Positions 1-9,873 of a stretch of 62,162 bases of DNA are shown here, piece after piece. A model generated the notes under the pieces. That model worked only from the letters and a program-made list of their open reading frames with translations, was not told the origin of the DNA and did not search any database. The position numbers were made by a program, and so were the translations under genes. The stretch spans positions 1 to 62,162 of the forward strand of contig CALVBH010000019.1 of assembly GCA_944325765.1 (NCBI GenBank). The letters are read 5' to 3'. Position 1 is the stretch's first letter. Every line of letters starts with the position of its first letter. This stretch comes from an uncultured Bacteroidales bacterium (GTDB taxonomy: Bacteria; Bacteroidota; Bacteroidia; Bacteroidales; UBA932).

Positions 1-130
1 ATCGAGTCCGTATATTGGCGAGCAATCTCTGAAAGTATACCTTTCCTGTTTCTCGCCTCACCCCTCCTCCTAAATCAACATGGATTTTCCGTTGATGCCG
101 TTGATACCGAAACGGGGGACAAAACGGCAC

Positions 131-163
131 AAAAAAAGAGAGTCACATTTCTGCAACTCTCTG
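131..163 (-). terminator. Rho-independent terminator after tRNA-Phe
   Basis: Read on the minus strand, a stem AGAGAGT/ACTCTCT is followed at once by a run of seven T. It lies about 10 bases past the tRNA 3' end, so it should end the tRNA transcript. Confidence 0.75.
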
Positions 164-173
164 ATTTTCAGCG

Positions 174-246
174 TGGTGTCACCGGGAATCGAACCAGGGA
201 CACAAGGATTTTCAGTCCTTTGCTCTACCAACTGAGCTATGACACC
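174..246 (-). tRNA. tRNA-Phe (GAA)
   Basis: On the minus strand this 73-base segment folds as a cloverleaf. The acceptor arms are GGTGTCA/TGACACC, the D-loop contains AGCTCAGTTGGTAGAG, the anticodon loop CTGAAAATC has anticodon GAA, and the T-arm contains GGTTCGATTCC. The discriminator is A and the next bases are CGC, so the 3' CCA is not encoded. A near-ideal promoter lies just upstream and a terminator just downstream, so this is a stand-alone tRNA unit. Confidence 0.96.
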
Positions 247-266
247 ATAATTTCCGATTGGGACTG

Positions 267-297
267 CAAAGATAGCCAACATTTCTTTCCCTGCAAA
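267..297 (-). promoter_or_regulatory. Bacteroidetes-type promoter of tRNA-Phe
   Basis: On the minus strand a TTTG (-33) is separated by exactly 19 bases from TATCTTTG (-7, consensus TAnnTTTG). Transcription should begin a few bases before the tRNA at 246. This site and the pfl promoter calibrate the spacing used to judge other promoters here. Confidence 0.8.
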
Positions 298-390
298 TTT
301 TTTTTCCGATTTTCGATAAAACGGGCGGATTTCCCGCCGCTGTTTCTTAACTTCGCGCTGCGGTTCAAACCACCGCAGCAAAAGACAGGG

Positions 391-2646
391 ATGCCCGGAC
401 AGAAAAAAAAATACATATCGGTACTGCTGCCGCTGAAACTCGACTGGATACCCTGCTATTCAGCCGATCCCGACGAAGAAATAGCTCAGGGACAATGGGT
501 CAGGGCGGTTTTCTCGGGCCGGGAATACTCCGGCATAGTCCTGCAGACAGATATGGTTCCCGACACTGACACCGGAAAAATCAAGGATATAGTTTCCGTG
601 GAAAGGCAGCTGACGAAAGTGAGCCGGGAAGAAACAAGACTGTGGGAAATGGTCGCGGACTACTACCTGTGCACGCTGGGAGAGGTATTCAGGGCAGCCT
701 ATCCGGCCATAAGGATTTCCCAGGATGAGGCGTTGGCAAAGATGAAGGAAAAGGAAGCCGGAAGAAAAGCCAGAGCCATAGGATTGCTGGAAGCCAGGGC
801 CGGCAGAATCGAAGAAAGGATTTTACAGAAAAAGAAAAAACTGTCAGAAACGGAAAAACTTTATCCGGGAAAAGAAAAATTCATCGCCAGACTGAGGGAG
901 GCTGTCAGCACATTGTCCTGTCAGGAAGAAGAAATCAGGGAAAAAATCAGAAATATTGCTGCCGGAAGGCAGGAGAAAAAAGAAACCGGAAATCTGATGT
1001 TCGACACCGGCATTGCCTTGACGAAGTCACAGGAAAAGATTTTCGAAGCGGCATCATTGTCCGACAAACCCGTACTTATCAACGGGGTGACGGGGTCTGG
1101 AAAGACGGAAATTTATCTGAAACTGGCCCGGGAGACTCTGAAAAAAGGGAAAAACGTCCTCTACCTCGTCCCTGAAATAGCCGTCAGCAGACAACTTGTA
1201 GAAAGAATCCGGAACATATTCGGAGACGCTGTCCTGACATTCCATTCTGAAGAAAGCGCCGTATCACGACGGAATACGGCCGAAAAAATCAGACAATGCC
1301 GTGACGGCGGATCACCGTACCTGATGCTCGGGACGCGCTCCTCGCTTTTCCTGCCGCACAACAGGCTCGGACTGATAATCGTAGACGAAGAACACGACCC
1401 GTCATACAAGCAGGACTCCCCCGCCCCCCGCTATAACGGAAGGGATGTCGCAGTAATGCTTTCTGTCATACACAAATGCAGAATAGTGATGGGCTCTGCC
1501 ACGCCGTCGCTGGAATCCGTATTCAACGGCCTCTGCGGAAAGTATGAGATGCTGGCCCTGAACGAAAAATTCTACAGTGCGGAAGATGCCGGTGTGGAAA
1601 TCATCGACACTTCCGCCGAACGGAGGAAACGGGGAATGTCCGGGTCCTTCTCGAAGAAACTGATATCTATGATTGACGGGACGCTGATGAGCGGCGGACA
1701 AGTCATGATATTCAGGCCCAGACGGGCTTTTTCGCCCGTAATGCAATGTCCCGGGTGCGGTGAAATACTGAAATGCCCGCATTGCAACGTAAGCCTGAGT
1801 TTCCACAAGGATACCGGCAGAATGGTCTGCCATCATTGCGGCTACTCTGCCGCATTCAGTCCGGAATGTCCGAAATGCGGGTCTTCCATGCAGGGCATCG
1901 GAAGCGGGACACAGAAAATAGAAGAAGAAACAGCCTCACTGTTCCCGGATGCCAGAATCGCCCGTCTGGACGGAGATACCCCGAAAAGTATGGTCGCGGA
2001 GACCATAAGGAAATTCAACGCCGGAGAAACCGATATCCTGATAGGAACCCATATTATCGCCAAGGGCTTCGATTTTCCGGGGCTCGTCCTGACTGTTGCC
2101 GTCGGTGCGGATTCGCTTCTCGGGCTGCAGGACTTCCGGGCGGACGAAAAGGCCCTGCAGGTTTTGGAACAGTTGCGGGGCAGATGCGGAAGACGGGACA
2201 GGCAAGGCACTTTGGTTATCCAGACCTGCAAACCGGAACATCCTGTCTATAAAGGGCTTGCAGAAGGAAACAGGGAACTCATGTACAGCACTCTGCTGAG
2301 TGAACGGAAAGATTTCGGATATCCTCCCTACACCAGGCTCATCCACCTGAACATAAAGGACCCTTCTGAACGGAAAGCCGAAACCATGTCGCATTGTCTG
2401 GCTGAACGGATGAAAGGCATCCTCGGTACTGATGACGGCGAAGACTTGCGCATCGAAACCGTATCCGGGCCTTACCGGCCGCCTGTCGACAGGGTAGCCG
2501 GAAACCATGCGAGAACCATAAGAATCACCTTGAAGAAAGACAGGAGTCTGGCGATGCGGAAAAGGGCCGTGGCGAACGCCGTTTCGGAATTCGAGAAACA
2601 GTACGGATACCAGGGCCATATCATCGTGGACGTAGACCCGGAATAG
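391..2646 (+). CDS. priA: Primosomal protein N' (PriA helicase)
   Basis: This is the superfamily 2 helicase that reloads the replisome at stalled forks. The 751-residue product has a Walker A box GVTGSGKTE near residue 232, a DEEH box near 332, and a cluster of CxxC pairs (about 453-496) that binds two zinc ions in this family. The C-terminal helicase half is complete. The open frame runs back to 220, across the tRNA, but the ATG at 391 is chosen because the protein-like sequence starts there. A nine-A run sits five codons after the start. The stop is TAG, which shows that amber is a normal terminator in this genome. Confidence 0.95.
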   Translation: MPGQKKKYISVLLPLKLDWIPCYSADPDEEIAQGQWVRAVFSGREYSGIVLQTDMVPDTDTGKIKDIVSVERQLTKVSREETRLWEMVADYYLCTLGEVFRAAYPAIRISQDEALAKMKEKEAGRKARAIGLLEARAGRIEERILQKKKKLSETEKLYPGKEKFIARLREAVSTLSCQEEEIREKIRNIAAGRQEKKETGNLMFDTGIALTKSQEKIFEAASLSDKPVLINGVTGSGKTEIYLKLARETLKKGKNVLYLVPEIAVSRQLVERIRNIFGDAVLTFHSEESAVSRRNTAEKIRQCRDGGSPYLMLGTRSSLFLPHNRLGLIIVDEEHDPSYKQDSPAPRYNGRDVAVMLSVIHKCRIVMGSATPSLESVFNGLCGKYEMLALNEKFYSAEDAGVEIIDTSAERRKRGMSGSFSKKLISMIDGTLMSGGQVMIFRPRRAFSPVMQCPGCGEILKCPHCNVSLSFHKDTGRMVCHHCGYSAAFSPECPKCGSSMQGIGSGTQKIEEETASLFPDARIARLDGDTPKSMVAETIRKFNAGETDILIGTHIIAKGFDFPGLVLTVAVGADSLLGLQDFRADEKALQVLEQLRGRCGRRDRQGTLVIQTCKPEHPVYKGLAEGNRELMYSTLLSERKDFGYPPYTRLIHLNIKDPSERKAETMSHCLAERMKGILGTDDGEDLRIETVSGPYRPPVDRVAGNHARTIRITLKKDRSLAMRKRAVANAVSEFEKQYGYQGHIIVDVDPE

Positions 2647-2739
2647 ACGGAACCGGCACCGTATCAGACATTTGCAGGGAATCCTGTACAAAACCGGGAA
2701 GCTTCCGCACAAAAAGTCGGGAAGTACGGAAAAATTTTG

Positions 2740-2747
2740 TAATTTTG
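2740..2747 (+). promoter_or_regulatory. Possible -7 element for parA
   Basis: TAATTTTG fits the Bacteroidetes -7 consensus TAnnTTTG and lies 33 bases before the parA ATG. No clear TTTG occurs 19 bases upstream, so this is a partial match. Confidence 0.45.
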
Positions 2748-2780
2748 CAGGGATATTGTCATCGTCAAAACAGCATTGAT

Positions 2781-3548
2781 ATGGGAAAAGTAATAGCTAT
2801 AGCAAACCAGAAAGGAGGGGTCGGGAAAACCACTACCGCCATAAATCTGGCGGCATCTCTGGCGGTTCTTGAGAAGAAGGTGCTGATCATCGATGCCGAT
2901 CCTCAGGCCAACACCACGTCAGGGCTGAATTTCTCTCCTGACGATGACCAGAAACGCACGCTGTACGAAGTCATGATCGGCAGGATAGGCATAGAAGACG
3001 CCCTGATCCAGACCGAAATCGGGAATCTGCACATGATTCCGTCCCATATCAATCTCGTCGGAGCCGAGATCGAAATGCTCGATGACGAGAACAGGGAGTC
3101 TGTTCTGAAAAAAGCCATTGCTCCGGTCAGGGACGACTATGATTTCATCATCATAGACTGCTCGCCGTCGCTCGGGCTCATCACTGTGAACTCCCTTACT
3201 GCCGCGGATTCCGTAATGATACCAGTACAGCCGGAATTCTTTGCACTCGAAGGGCTTGGCAAGCTGCTGCAGACCATCAGGCTGGTGCAGAACGGCGTGA
3301 ACCCCGGACTGAGTATAGAAGGTTTCGTAGTGACGATGTTCGACGGCAGGACAAAGGTCCACACGCAGGTGGTCAACGAGCTGAAAGAGCATTTCAAGGA
3401 TATGGTTTTCAAAACCATAATCCAGAGGAACATCAGGCTCAGCGAAGCGCCTTCGCACGGCAAGCCGATCATCCTGTACGATGTCATCTGCAACGGTACC
3501 GCCAACTATCTCAATCTCGCAAAAGAAGTCTTGGAAAAAAACAGTTAA
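2781..3548 (+). CDS. parA: ParA/Soj chromosome-partitioning ATPase
   Basis: This is a 255-residue deviant Walker-A ATPase of the ParA/MinD class, which moves ParB-bound DNA by ATP-driven binding to the nucleoid. The N-terminus carries KGGVGKTT at residues 11-18, followed by the switch region IDADPQANTT and a second conserved block IIDCSPSLG. The ATG at 2781 is preferred over an upstream in-frame start at 2745 because it directly precedes the canonical VIAIANQKGG strand. parB follows after three bases, as one operon. No parS-like palindrome was seen nearby. Confidence 0.95.
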   Translation: MGKVIAIANQKGGVGKTTTAINLAASLAVLEKKVLIIDADPQANTTSGLNFSPDDDQKRTLYEVMIGRIGIEDALIQTEIGNLHMIPSHINLVGAEIEMLDDENRESVLKKAIAPVRDDYDFIIIDCSPSLGLITVNSLTAADSVMIPVQPEFFALEGLGKLLQTIRLVQNGVNPGLSIEGFVVTMFDGRTKVHTQVVNELKEHFKDMVFKTIIQRNIRLSEAPSHGKPIILYDVICNGTANYLNLAKEVLEKNS

Positions 3549-3551
3549 GCT

Positions 3552-4472
3552 ATGAGCAAACCGCAGAGAGGATTAGGGAAAGGGCTAAGCGCCCTGCTTG
3601 GCGACGCGGACCCGGGCCAGATCAGGAGGCCTGTGGAGTACGTCCACAAGACGGTAGTCACATCCGGATCGGACCGGCATACTGCCGACATTATGCTCAT
3701 ACCTGTCGAAATGATCGAGCAGAACCCGTTCCAGCCGCGTATGTCATTCGACAGCGAAGCCCTGGACGAACTGGCCGAATCCATCAGGACCCTCGGCCTG
3801 GTGCAGCCTATTACAGTCAGGAGAAAATCTCAGGACAGATATCAGATTATAAGCGGCGAACGCCGTTTCAGGGCCTGCAAAATCGTAGGCATGAACGAAA
3901 TCCCGGCCTATATCAGGGACGCGGACGACCAGGGTATGCTGGAAATGGCCATCGTCGAGAACATCCAGAGGAAAGACCTGGACCCCATCGAGGTAGCCAT
4001 GAGCTATGAACGTCTTATCGAAGAATGTCATCTGACCCAGGAACAGATGGCGCTCAGGGTGGGAAAGAAACGCGAATCCGTCACCAACTATCTGAGGCTT
4101 CTGAAGCTTCCGGCCAAAATCCAGCACGACCTGAAAGTCGGGCTTCTCTCCGTAGGCCATGCAAAAGTGCTTCTGGGCATCGCCGATGAACAGATCCAGA
4201 ACAGGCTCTGCGATCTCGTGATAAAGGAAGGACTGTCCGTAAGACAGCTCGAAGACAAAATCCGGAAACTCGGAAAACCGGCCGCAAAAGAAGAACAGGC
4301 ACAGGATTTACCGGAAGACTATTTCAGGGTTCTGGAAATCGTCGGAAAATATTTCGGGAACAATATCAGTATGAAGCGCAAGCCAGACGGAAAAGGTTCC
4401 ATGACCATCCATTTTTCATCGGATGATGAAATGGGAAAATTCCTGAAAGCACTGGAAGGCTCCGGCATCTGA
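3552..4472 (+). CDS. parB: ParB/Spo0J chromosome-partitioning protein
   Basis: This 306-residue protein is the centromere-binding CTPase partner of ParA. Its N-terminus GLGKGLSALLGD is typical of ParB. The ParB/Srx fold follows, with the GERRFRA box near residue 102 and the segment ENIQRKDL. A helix-turn-helix comes next (QEQMALRVGKKRESVTNYL), and a short C-terminal dimerization region ends the protein. The stop TGA overlaps the ATG of the next gene (TGATG), so the two are translationally coupled. Confidence 0.95.
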   Translation: MSKPQRGLGKGLSALLGDADPGQIRRPVEYVHKTVVTSGSDRHTADIMLIPVEMIEQNPFQPRMSFDSEALDELAESIRTLGLVQPITVRRKSQDRYQIISGERRFRACKIVGMNEIPAYIRDADDQGMLEMAIVENIQRKDLDPIEVAMSYERLIEECHLTQEQMALRVGKKRESVTNYLRLLKLPAKIQHDLKVGLLSVGHAKVLLGIADEQIQNRLCDLVIKEGLSVRQLEDKIRKLGKPAAKEEQAQDLPEDYFRVLEIVGKYFGNNISMKRKPDGKGSMTIHFSSDDEMGKFLKALEGSGI

Positions 4473-5491
4473 TGAGAACAAATACCGTTGACGTGAAAAA
4501 AGCAGCAAAATACATAACAGTCATTGCGGTCGTCCTGTGCGCTTTCGCGCCGGATTCGTTTGCACAGTTCCACGAAGAAGCGTTCCAGCAGACATACAAC
4601 GATCCCGACGATTCGACGGCAGTCTCTGACACGGCCGACAAGATGTTCACTTTCAAGGAACTGTTCGGAGGGCTCGCCCACAAGAACGACCTCAGGATAG
4701 GGACAATGTTCGCCAGTTCCATGATCCTGCCAGGAATTTCGCAAATCTACAACAGGGAATACTGGAAACTTCCGATAATTTACGGAGGAATCGGGGTCTG
4801 TGCCGGTCTGGGGGGCTATTACATGCACCAGTACAACGTCTCCAAAAAAAGATACAACGAAATTCTGGACAGGATTCCGCCCGGCTCCGCAAACATTTCC
4901 ATTACCCCCGGCATCGACTATAAGGCAAAGACTGCCGGAACCTGGCTTCTCGTAGGAGCGGGACTCATCTACTGGGGCAGCCTTATGGACGGGGCCGTCA
5001 ACTATAAGAAAGACATTCATCCGCATCCGGGGCGGGCCACGGTATATTCCATCCTTCTCCCGGGACTCGGACAGGCATACAACGGCGAATACTGGAAAAT
5101 CCCCATATACTGGGGATGCATCGCAGGCTCCATTCATTTCCTGTGCACAAACAACACGAATTACCAGAGGTTCAAAAGGATACACAACGAAGCGACTAAT
5201 CCGGACATAGAATACACAGGCCAGATTTCAGCCGAGACAGCCCTGTGGTACAGAAACGTGTACAGGCGCTACAGGGACTATTCGATAGTGGCTACGGCCC
5301 TGTTCTACCTTCTGCAGGTCATCGACGCGAACGTGTTCGCATATATGCATGACTTCGAGGTCTCGGACAGCATCACCATGAGACTGGAACCTGCGGTACT
5401 GACACCGGATACGGCATACGCCTTCAATTCTGTTCCGGCCACTGCGGCGGGAGGAAGCAGCATAGGGCTCAGGCTCGGGCTCCGCTTCTGA
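4472..5491 (+). CDS. DUF5683 membrane/periplasmic protein
   Basis: This 339-residue protein begins with a signal sequence ending near DSFAQ. It has two similar hydrophobic blocks around the motif LPGxxQxYNxEYWKxPIxxG (near residues 84 and 190), a duplicated unit typical of DUF5683. In Bacteroidetes this family often follows parAB and precedes an MltD-type transglycosylase, as here. Its role is unknown; envelope work linked to division is an inference from context only. It overlaps parB by one base. Confidence 0.85.
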   Translation: MRTNTVDVKKAAKYITVIAVVLCAFAPDSFAQFHEEAFQQTYNDPDDSTAVSDTADKMFTFKELFGGLAHKNDLRIGTMFASSMILPGISQIYNREYWKLPIIYGGIGVCAGLGGYYMHQYNVSKKRYNEILDRIPPGSANISITPGIDYKAKTAGTWLLVGAGLIYWGSLMDGAVNYKKDIHPHPGRATVYSILLPGLGQAYNGEYWKIPIYWGCIAGSIHFLCTNNTNYQRFKRIHNEATNPDIEYTGQISAETALWYRNVYRRYRDYSIVATALFYLLQVIDANVFAYMHDFEVSDSITMRLEPAVLTPDTAYAFNSVPATAAGGSSIGLRLGLRF

Positions 5492-5526
5492 CAACTGACA
5501 TCCGGCCTCCTGTAAAACAAGAAAAA

Positions 5527-7218
5527 ATGAAAAAAAGGATATTCAAGATATGCGCCGTAGCGGGCGCAATGATGATTCTGGCCCCGTCCTTTTCCCTGGC
5601 GGCAGAAGGAATCATGCCCAATGAAAAAACAGACGGCGAGGAAAACGTCCCCAAAGTACCGAAGAAGAAATCCGAACTGCTCAGGGAAAACCGGGATCTG
5701 AAAAAAGAACTCGACTCACTCAGGGCCGAACTTGTCAGATACCGAAGCGAACTGCAGCAGGCGGACAGTCTGGATTACGAAATAATCGAAGACATTTACG
5801 ACGAGAACGAGAACAAAAGTGCAGCCGGCCTGAATCCGGAAGACTACAGCGCCGAAGTATCCGACAGTCTTCTGAGCATCTGGTATATGCAGCAGAAGAT
5901 AAGCGAATCGATACAGGATGAATACAATATGGATTCCGTCAGATTCGAATCGAATGTTCCGGACTCGATTTACGTCGAGAGGCTCAAGGCCATGAATTCG
6001 TTCATAGACCTGCCATACAACGCCATCGTCAGGAACTACATCGTCCTGTATTCTGAAAAGATGGATTCGAGAATGGGGCAGATTCTCGGTCTCTGCTCAT
6101 ACTATATGCCCATTATCGAGGAGATTTTCGACCGGCACGACATTCCGCTGGAGCTGAAGGCCATGGCCGTGATAGAGTCTTCTCTGAACCCCGTTGCCGT
6201 ATCCAGGGCAGGGGCCAAGGGAATGTGGCAGTTCATGTACAGCACTGCGAAAATATACGGGCTTGAAATCAATTCATTCGTGGATGAAAGGCTCGACCCG
6301 ATAAAAGCCGCACATGCCGCCGCAGAATACCTGAAAGACGCATACAACATTTTCGGAGACTGGAACCTCGCCATAGCATCGTACAACTGCGGGGCCGGAA
6401 ACGTAAACCGGGCCATCCGCCGCAGCGGAGGCAAAAGGGCTTTCTGGGACATCTACCCGTACCTTCCGCGTGAAACGAGAGGTTACGTTCCGGCTTTCGT
6501 AGGGGCCCTGTACACGATGACCTACTATAAAGAACACGGCATAGAGCCGCAGCCGGTGGCCATGCCCGTTCACGTGGACACTTTCCGCGTGAACAGGATG
6601 CTGCACTTCAAACAGGTCAGCGAAGTGGCCGGAGTCCCGCTCGAAGACCTGAAAAACCTGAACCCGCAATACAGACATGAAATAATCCCCGGAAACGAAA
6701 AGGAGTATATTCTCCGGATTCCGTACAACTACACCAACTCATTCATCGATCACGAAGATTCGCTGTACGCGTACAGGGCGGACGAGTTTTTCAGTCCTGT
6801 GGTCATCAAGAAAATCAAGGACGGAGGAGACGGGGAGAGGATAGTCCACCGTGTAAGAAGCGGAGAAGTCCTCGGGAAGATAGCCATCAGATACCATGTG
6901 ACAGTCAGCCAGATAAAGAGATGGAACAATCTCAGGAGCGACAATATCAGAATCGGACAGCGATTGGTGATTTACAGGGGCGGAGGCGCTCCCGCATCCG
7001 CATCGTCTTCAACACGAAAGGCGGCCCAGCCTAATCCGCCGCACAAATCCACCGTGCCGGCCGATGCAGACTACACCGTCTACACCGTAAAATCCGGAGA
7101 TTCGCTGTACCTCATCGCCAAGGACTATCCCGGCGTCAGTGCTCAGAACATAATGGATTTCAACGGAATCAGCAGTAAGATCAAGCCCGGGATGAAAATA
7201 AAGATTCCGAAACTCTGA
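5527..7218 (+). CDS. MltD-like lytic transglycosylase with LysM repeats
   Basis: This enzyme cleaves the glycan strands of peptidoglycan to leave 1,6-anhydro ends. The 563-residue protein has a signal peptide, an acidic/basic coiled-coil segment (about residues 38-75), and a goose-lysozyme-like SLT domain with the catalytic Glu in AVIESS (about 217) followed by GAKGMWQFM. The C-terminus has LysM repeats near 439-485 and 519-563, and a weaker one near 355-400. Its last 38 bases overlap the end of the convergent flavoprotein gene. It is the fourth gene of the parAB cluster. Confidence 0.93.
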   Translation: MKKRIFKICAVAGAMMILAPSFSLAAEGIMPNEKTDGEENVPKVPKKKSELLRENRDLKKELDSLRAELVRYRSELQQADSLDYEIIEDIYDENENKSAAGLNPEDYSAEVSDSLLSIWYMQQKISESIQDEYNMDSVRFESNVPDSIYVERLKAMNSFIDLPYNAIVRNYIVLYSEKMDSRMGQILGLCSYYMPIIEEIFDRHDIPLELKAMAVIESSLNPVAVSRAGAKGMWQFMYSTAKIYGLEINSFVDERLDPIKAAHAAAEYLKDAYNIFGDWNLAIASYNCGAGNVNRAIRRSGGKRAFWDIYPYLPRETRGYVPAFVGALYTMTYYKEHGIEPQPVAMPVHVDTFRVNRMLHFKQVSEVAGVPLEDLKNLNPQYRHEIIPGNEKEYILRIPYNYTNSFIDHEDSLYAYRADEFFSPVVIKKIKDGGDGERIVHRVRSGEVLGKIAIRYHVTVSQIKRWNNLRSDNIRIGQRLVIYRGGGAPASASSSTRKAAQPNPPHKSTVPADADYTVYTVKSGDSLYLIAKDYPGVSAQNIMDFNGISSKIKPGMKIKIPKL

Positions 7219-8737
7219 CGGCAGCGTTGATTCCGTCGAGAGCCGAGGAAACGATGCCTCCGGCATAGCCGGCCCCTTCACCGCACGGGTACAGTCCCGG
7301 CATCGCCACGTATTCCATGGTTTCCGGATCCCTCGGTATCCTCACGGGGGATGAAGTCCGGGACTCGACACCCAACAGCAGGGCTTCATTTGTATAATAT
7401 CCGTGCATTTTCCTGTTTCCTATCTCAGGGAAAGCATATTTGAGTCTTCTGGACACAGCCTCCGGAAGCAGTTCATGCAGAGGCGCATTCACGGCCCCGG
7501 GATGGTACGATGTTGCCGGCAGGCCGGAAGAAGGCACCCTGCGGCAGAAATCCATCATCCTTTGGGCCGGAGCCTTTATCGAACCGCTGTACGCGAACAT
7601 CCGTTTTTCGACATCGCGCTGGAAGTCCAGCAAGGCCAGGCTTCCCGATTTTGCATATTCCGGGAAATCCTCCGGCTCGACGGAAACCACGACACCGGCA
7701 TTGGCCCACTTCGAATTGCGGGAGGAGTTGGACATCCCGTTCAGCACGGTTTCCCCCGCCGCTGTCGGAGACGGCACCAAAATACCTCCTGGACACATGC
7801 AGAACGAGAAGACTCCGCGCCCCTCGACCTGCGTCACGAATGAATATTCCGCCGCAGGCATGAAAGGCTGGTACTTTCCGTGGTACTGGATCCGGTTTAT
7901 CAGCTGCTGGGGATGCTCTACCCTGACCCCGAGAGCGAAACCTTTGGCTTCGAGAGGAAGGCCTTTCCTGCCGAACATTCCGTAAATATCGCGGGCAGAA
8001 TGTCCGGAAGCCAGAATCACCTTTTCGGAAATCCATACGGCACCGTCGGAGGATTCCACTTCAAGACCATGGCCCGGATGCTTCCTTATATCGGTCACAC
8101 GGGTTCCGAAATGATATTCGCCGCCATGCTCCACGATGCATTTCCTGATATTTTCAACGATAGCGGGCAGCCTGTCGCTTCCGATATGGGGATGGGCGTC
8201 AACCAGAATGTCCGGATCCGCGCCGAACCGGACCAACTGATGCAGGACTTCGCGGATATCGCCACGCTTCGAGGATCTGGTATAAAGTTTCCCGTCAGAA
8301 AAAGTCCCTGCGCCGCCTTCGCCGAAACAGTAGTTGGAATCCTCATCCACCTGCCCTGTCCTGGACAGGGCGGCAATGTCGAATTTACGCGCATGCACAT
8401 CCTTTCCCCGCTCTAAAATGACTGGTTTCAACCCCGCCGTCAACAGTCTGAGCGCCGCGAACATCCCCGCCGGACCTGCACCTATTATTATGACCGGAGC
8501 CGAGGAACTCACATCCCTGTATTCCGGCATTTCGAATTCGGGACAGGTCTCTCCGGACACATAAGCCAGAATCCTGTAACGGTACAGTATATCTCCGCGT
8601 GCATCCACGGAACGCCTCAGAATCCTGTATCCGGCGACTGACTTTGCCGGAACGCCCATCGTTCTGGCGGCCGTCGCGATGATTTTTTCTTTTTCCGGGA
8701 CCTGTCCTATGGGACAGGCCAATTCGAATTCTTTCAT
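7181..8737 (-). CDS. FAD-dependent dehydrogenase, COG2509 family
   Basis: This is a 518-residue flavoprotein. An N-terminal region of about 80 residues leads to a Rossmann FAD site, IIGAGPAGM (residues 86-91 in the core), followed by ILERG. Later blocks include FGEGGAGTFSDGKLYTR, ASGHSARDIY and, near the C-terminus, PCGEGAGYAGGI, all typical of the uncharacterized FAD-dependent dehydrogenase family COG2509. The substrate is unknown. The gene runs against mltD and the 3' ends overlap by 38 bases. Confidence 0.88.
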   Translation of the reverse strand: MKEFELACPIGQVPEKEKIIATAARTMGVPAKSVAGYRILRRSVDARGDILYRYRILAYVSGETCPEFEMPEYRDVSSSAPVIIIGAGPAGMFAALRLLTAGLKPVILERGKDVHARKFDIAALSRTGQVDEDSNYCFGEGGAGTFSDGKLYTRSSKRGDIREVLHQLVRFGADPDILVDAHPHIGSDRLPAIVENIRKCIVEHGGEYHFGTRVTDIRKHPGHGLEVESSDGAVWISEKVILASGHSARDIYGMFGRKGLPLEAKGFALGVRVEHPQQLINRIQYHGKYQPFMPAAEYSFVTQVEGRGVFSFCMCPGGILVPSPTAAGETVLNGMSNSSRNSKWANAGVVVSVEPEDFPEYAKSGSLALLDFQRDVEKRMFAYSGSIKAPAQRMMDFCRRVPSSGLPATSYHPGAVNAPLHELLPEAVSRRLKYAFPEIGNRKMHGYYTNEALLLGVESRTSSPVRIPRDPETMEYVAMPGLYPCGEGAGYAGGIVSSALDGINAAVRVSESLFSSRA

Positions 8738-8780
8738 AATCCGACCAAGGTTAGATGAATATGTTGCTGACCGGACAGGT

Positions 8781-9815
8781 TCATCCGGCGTTGTGGAATC
8801 CCGCTATGCGGGAAACCGGAGCGACATCGAGAGGGGTGCGTTCTCCGTTCAGATAATGGAAGTACCCTGCAATCGCTATCATAGCCGCATTGTCGGTAGT
8901 GAACTTGAACTCAGGGAGATAAGTCTTCCAGCCCCGTTTCCTCCCCTCCTCGGTCACGGCCGCCCTGAGCCCGCTGTTTGCCGATACGCCGCCCCCTATG
9001 GTTATCTCTCTGATGCCCGTATCCCTGGCGGCCTTTATCAGTTTGTCCATCAGTATTTCTATCAGGGCCTTCTGGAATCCGGCACAGATGTCGGCCTTGT
9101 TCTTCTCCATGAATTCCGGGTCGAGGGCCATCCTGTCCCTTACGAAATACAGAAGCGAAGTCTTTATCCCGCTGAAACTGTAGTCATATCCCGGGACATG
9201 CGGCTTTGCGAACCGGAAACGGTCCGGGTCGCCTTCCTTAGCCAGTCTGTCCACGACAGGCCCTCCCGGATAGCCGAGTCCCATCATCTTCGAACATTTG
9301 TCGAAAGCCTCCCCTACGGCATCGTCGATGGTCTGCCCGAGAATTTCGAATTCGAGAGGGCTTGTAACCTTTACTATCTGGGAATTGCCACCCGAAACCA
9401 AAAGGCACAGATACGGAAATTCCGGGCAGGCGTTTTCATGGTCATACTGCTTTATGAAATTGGCAAGTATGTGCCCCTGAAGGTGATTCACCTCCACCAA
9501 AGGTTTGTCCAACGCTATGGCCATCCCCTTCGCAAATGAAGTCCCCACCAGGAGCGAACCGAGAAGACCGGGGCCGCGGGTAAAGGCTATCGCAGTGATG
9601 TCTTCCGCCCTGATTCCGGCTCTTTCGACAGCCTGGCTCACCACCGGCACTATATTCAGCTGATGGGCACGGAAAGCAAGTACCGGGACGACACCACCGT
9701 ATGCCTTGTGGACATCCTGGCTCGCAAGTACGTTCGACAGCAGATAGCCGTCCCTGATGACGGCTGCCGAAGTGTCGTCGCAGGATGATTCTATTCCCAA
9801 AATAATATCAGACAT
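8781..9815 (-). CDS. tsaD: tRNA N6-adenosine threonylcarbamoyltransferase TsaD
   Basis: This enzyme transfers the threonylcarbamoyl group to A37 of ANN-decoding tRNAs to make t6A. The 344-residue protein starts with MSDIILGIESSCDDT, the hallmark of the Kae1/TsaD family. The metal-binding histidines lie in HLQGH (111 and 115), and the nucleotide region GGGVSAN is present. The ATG at 9815 is used because the ESSCDDT strand should be near the N-terminus; the open frame reaches 9845. It pairs functionally with mtaB in this window, which modifies t6A further. Confidence 0.96.
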   Translation of the reverse strand: MSDIILGIESSCDDTSAAVIRDGYLLSNVLASQDVHKAYGGVVPVLAFRAHQLNIVPVVSQAVERAGIRAEDITAIAFTRGPGLLGSLLVGTSFAKGMAIALDKPLVEVNHLQGHILANFIKQYDHENACPEFPYLCLLVSGGNSQIVKVTSPLEFEILGQTIDDAVGEAFDKCSKMMGLGYPGGPVVDRLAKEGDPDRFRFAKPHVPGYDYSFSGIKTSLLYFVRDRMALDPEFMEKNKADICAGFQKALIEILMDKLIKAARDTGIREITIGGGVSANSGLRAAVTEEGRKRGWKTYLPEFKFTTDNAAMIAIAGYFHYLNGERTPLDVAPVSRIAGFHNAG

Positions 9816-9842
9816 ATATTCAATATCCGCATTGTGAGGGTG

Positions 9843-9850
9843 CAAAATTA
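9843..9850 (-). promoter_or_regulatory. -7 element for tsaD
   Basis: CAAAATTA is TAATTTTG on the minus strand, which fits TAnnTTTG. It lies 28 bases before the tsaD start. It mirrors TAATTTTG at 9874-9881 for the opposite gene. The -33 box is weak. Confidence 0.5.
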
Positions 9851-9873
9851 CGATATTTATTCGAAATTATGAT

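Noticed and set aside
70-381. A 103-codon minus-strand frame over tRNA-Phe
   Set aside because: It runs straight through the tRNA and its terminator and encodes nothing recognisable.
2781-4472. A parS site in or near parAB
   Set aside because: No palindrome resembling TGTTTCACGTGAAACA was found in the window.
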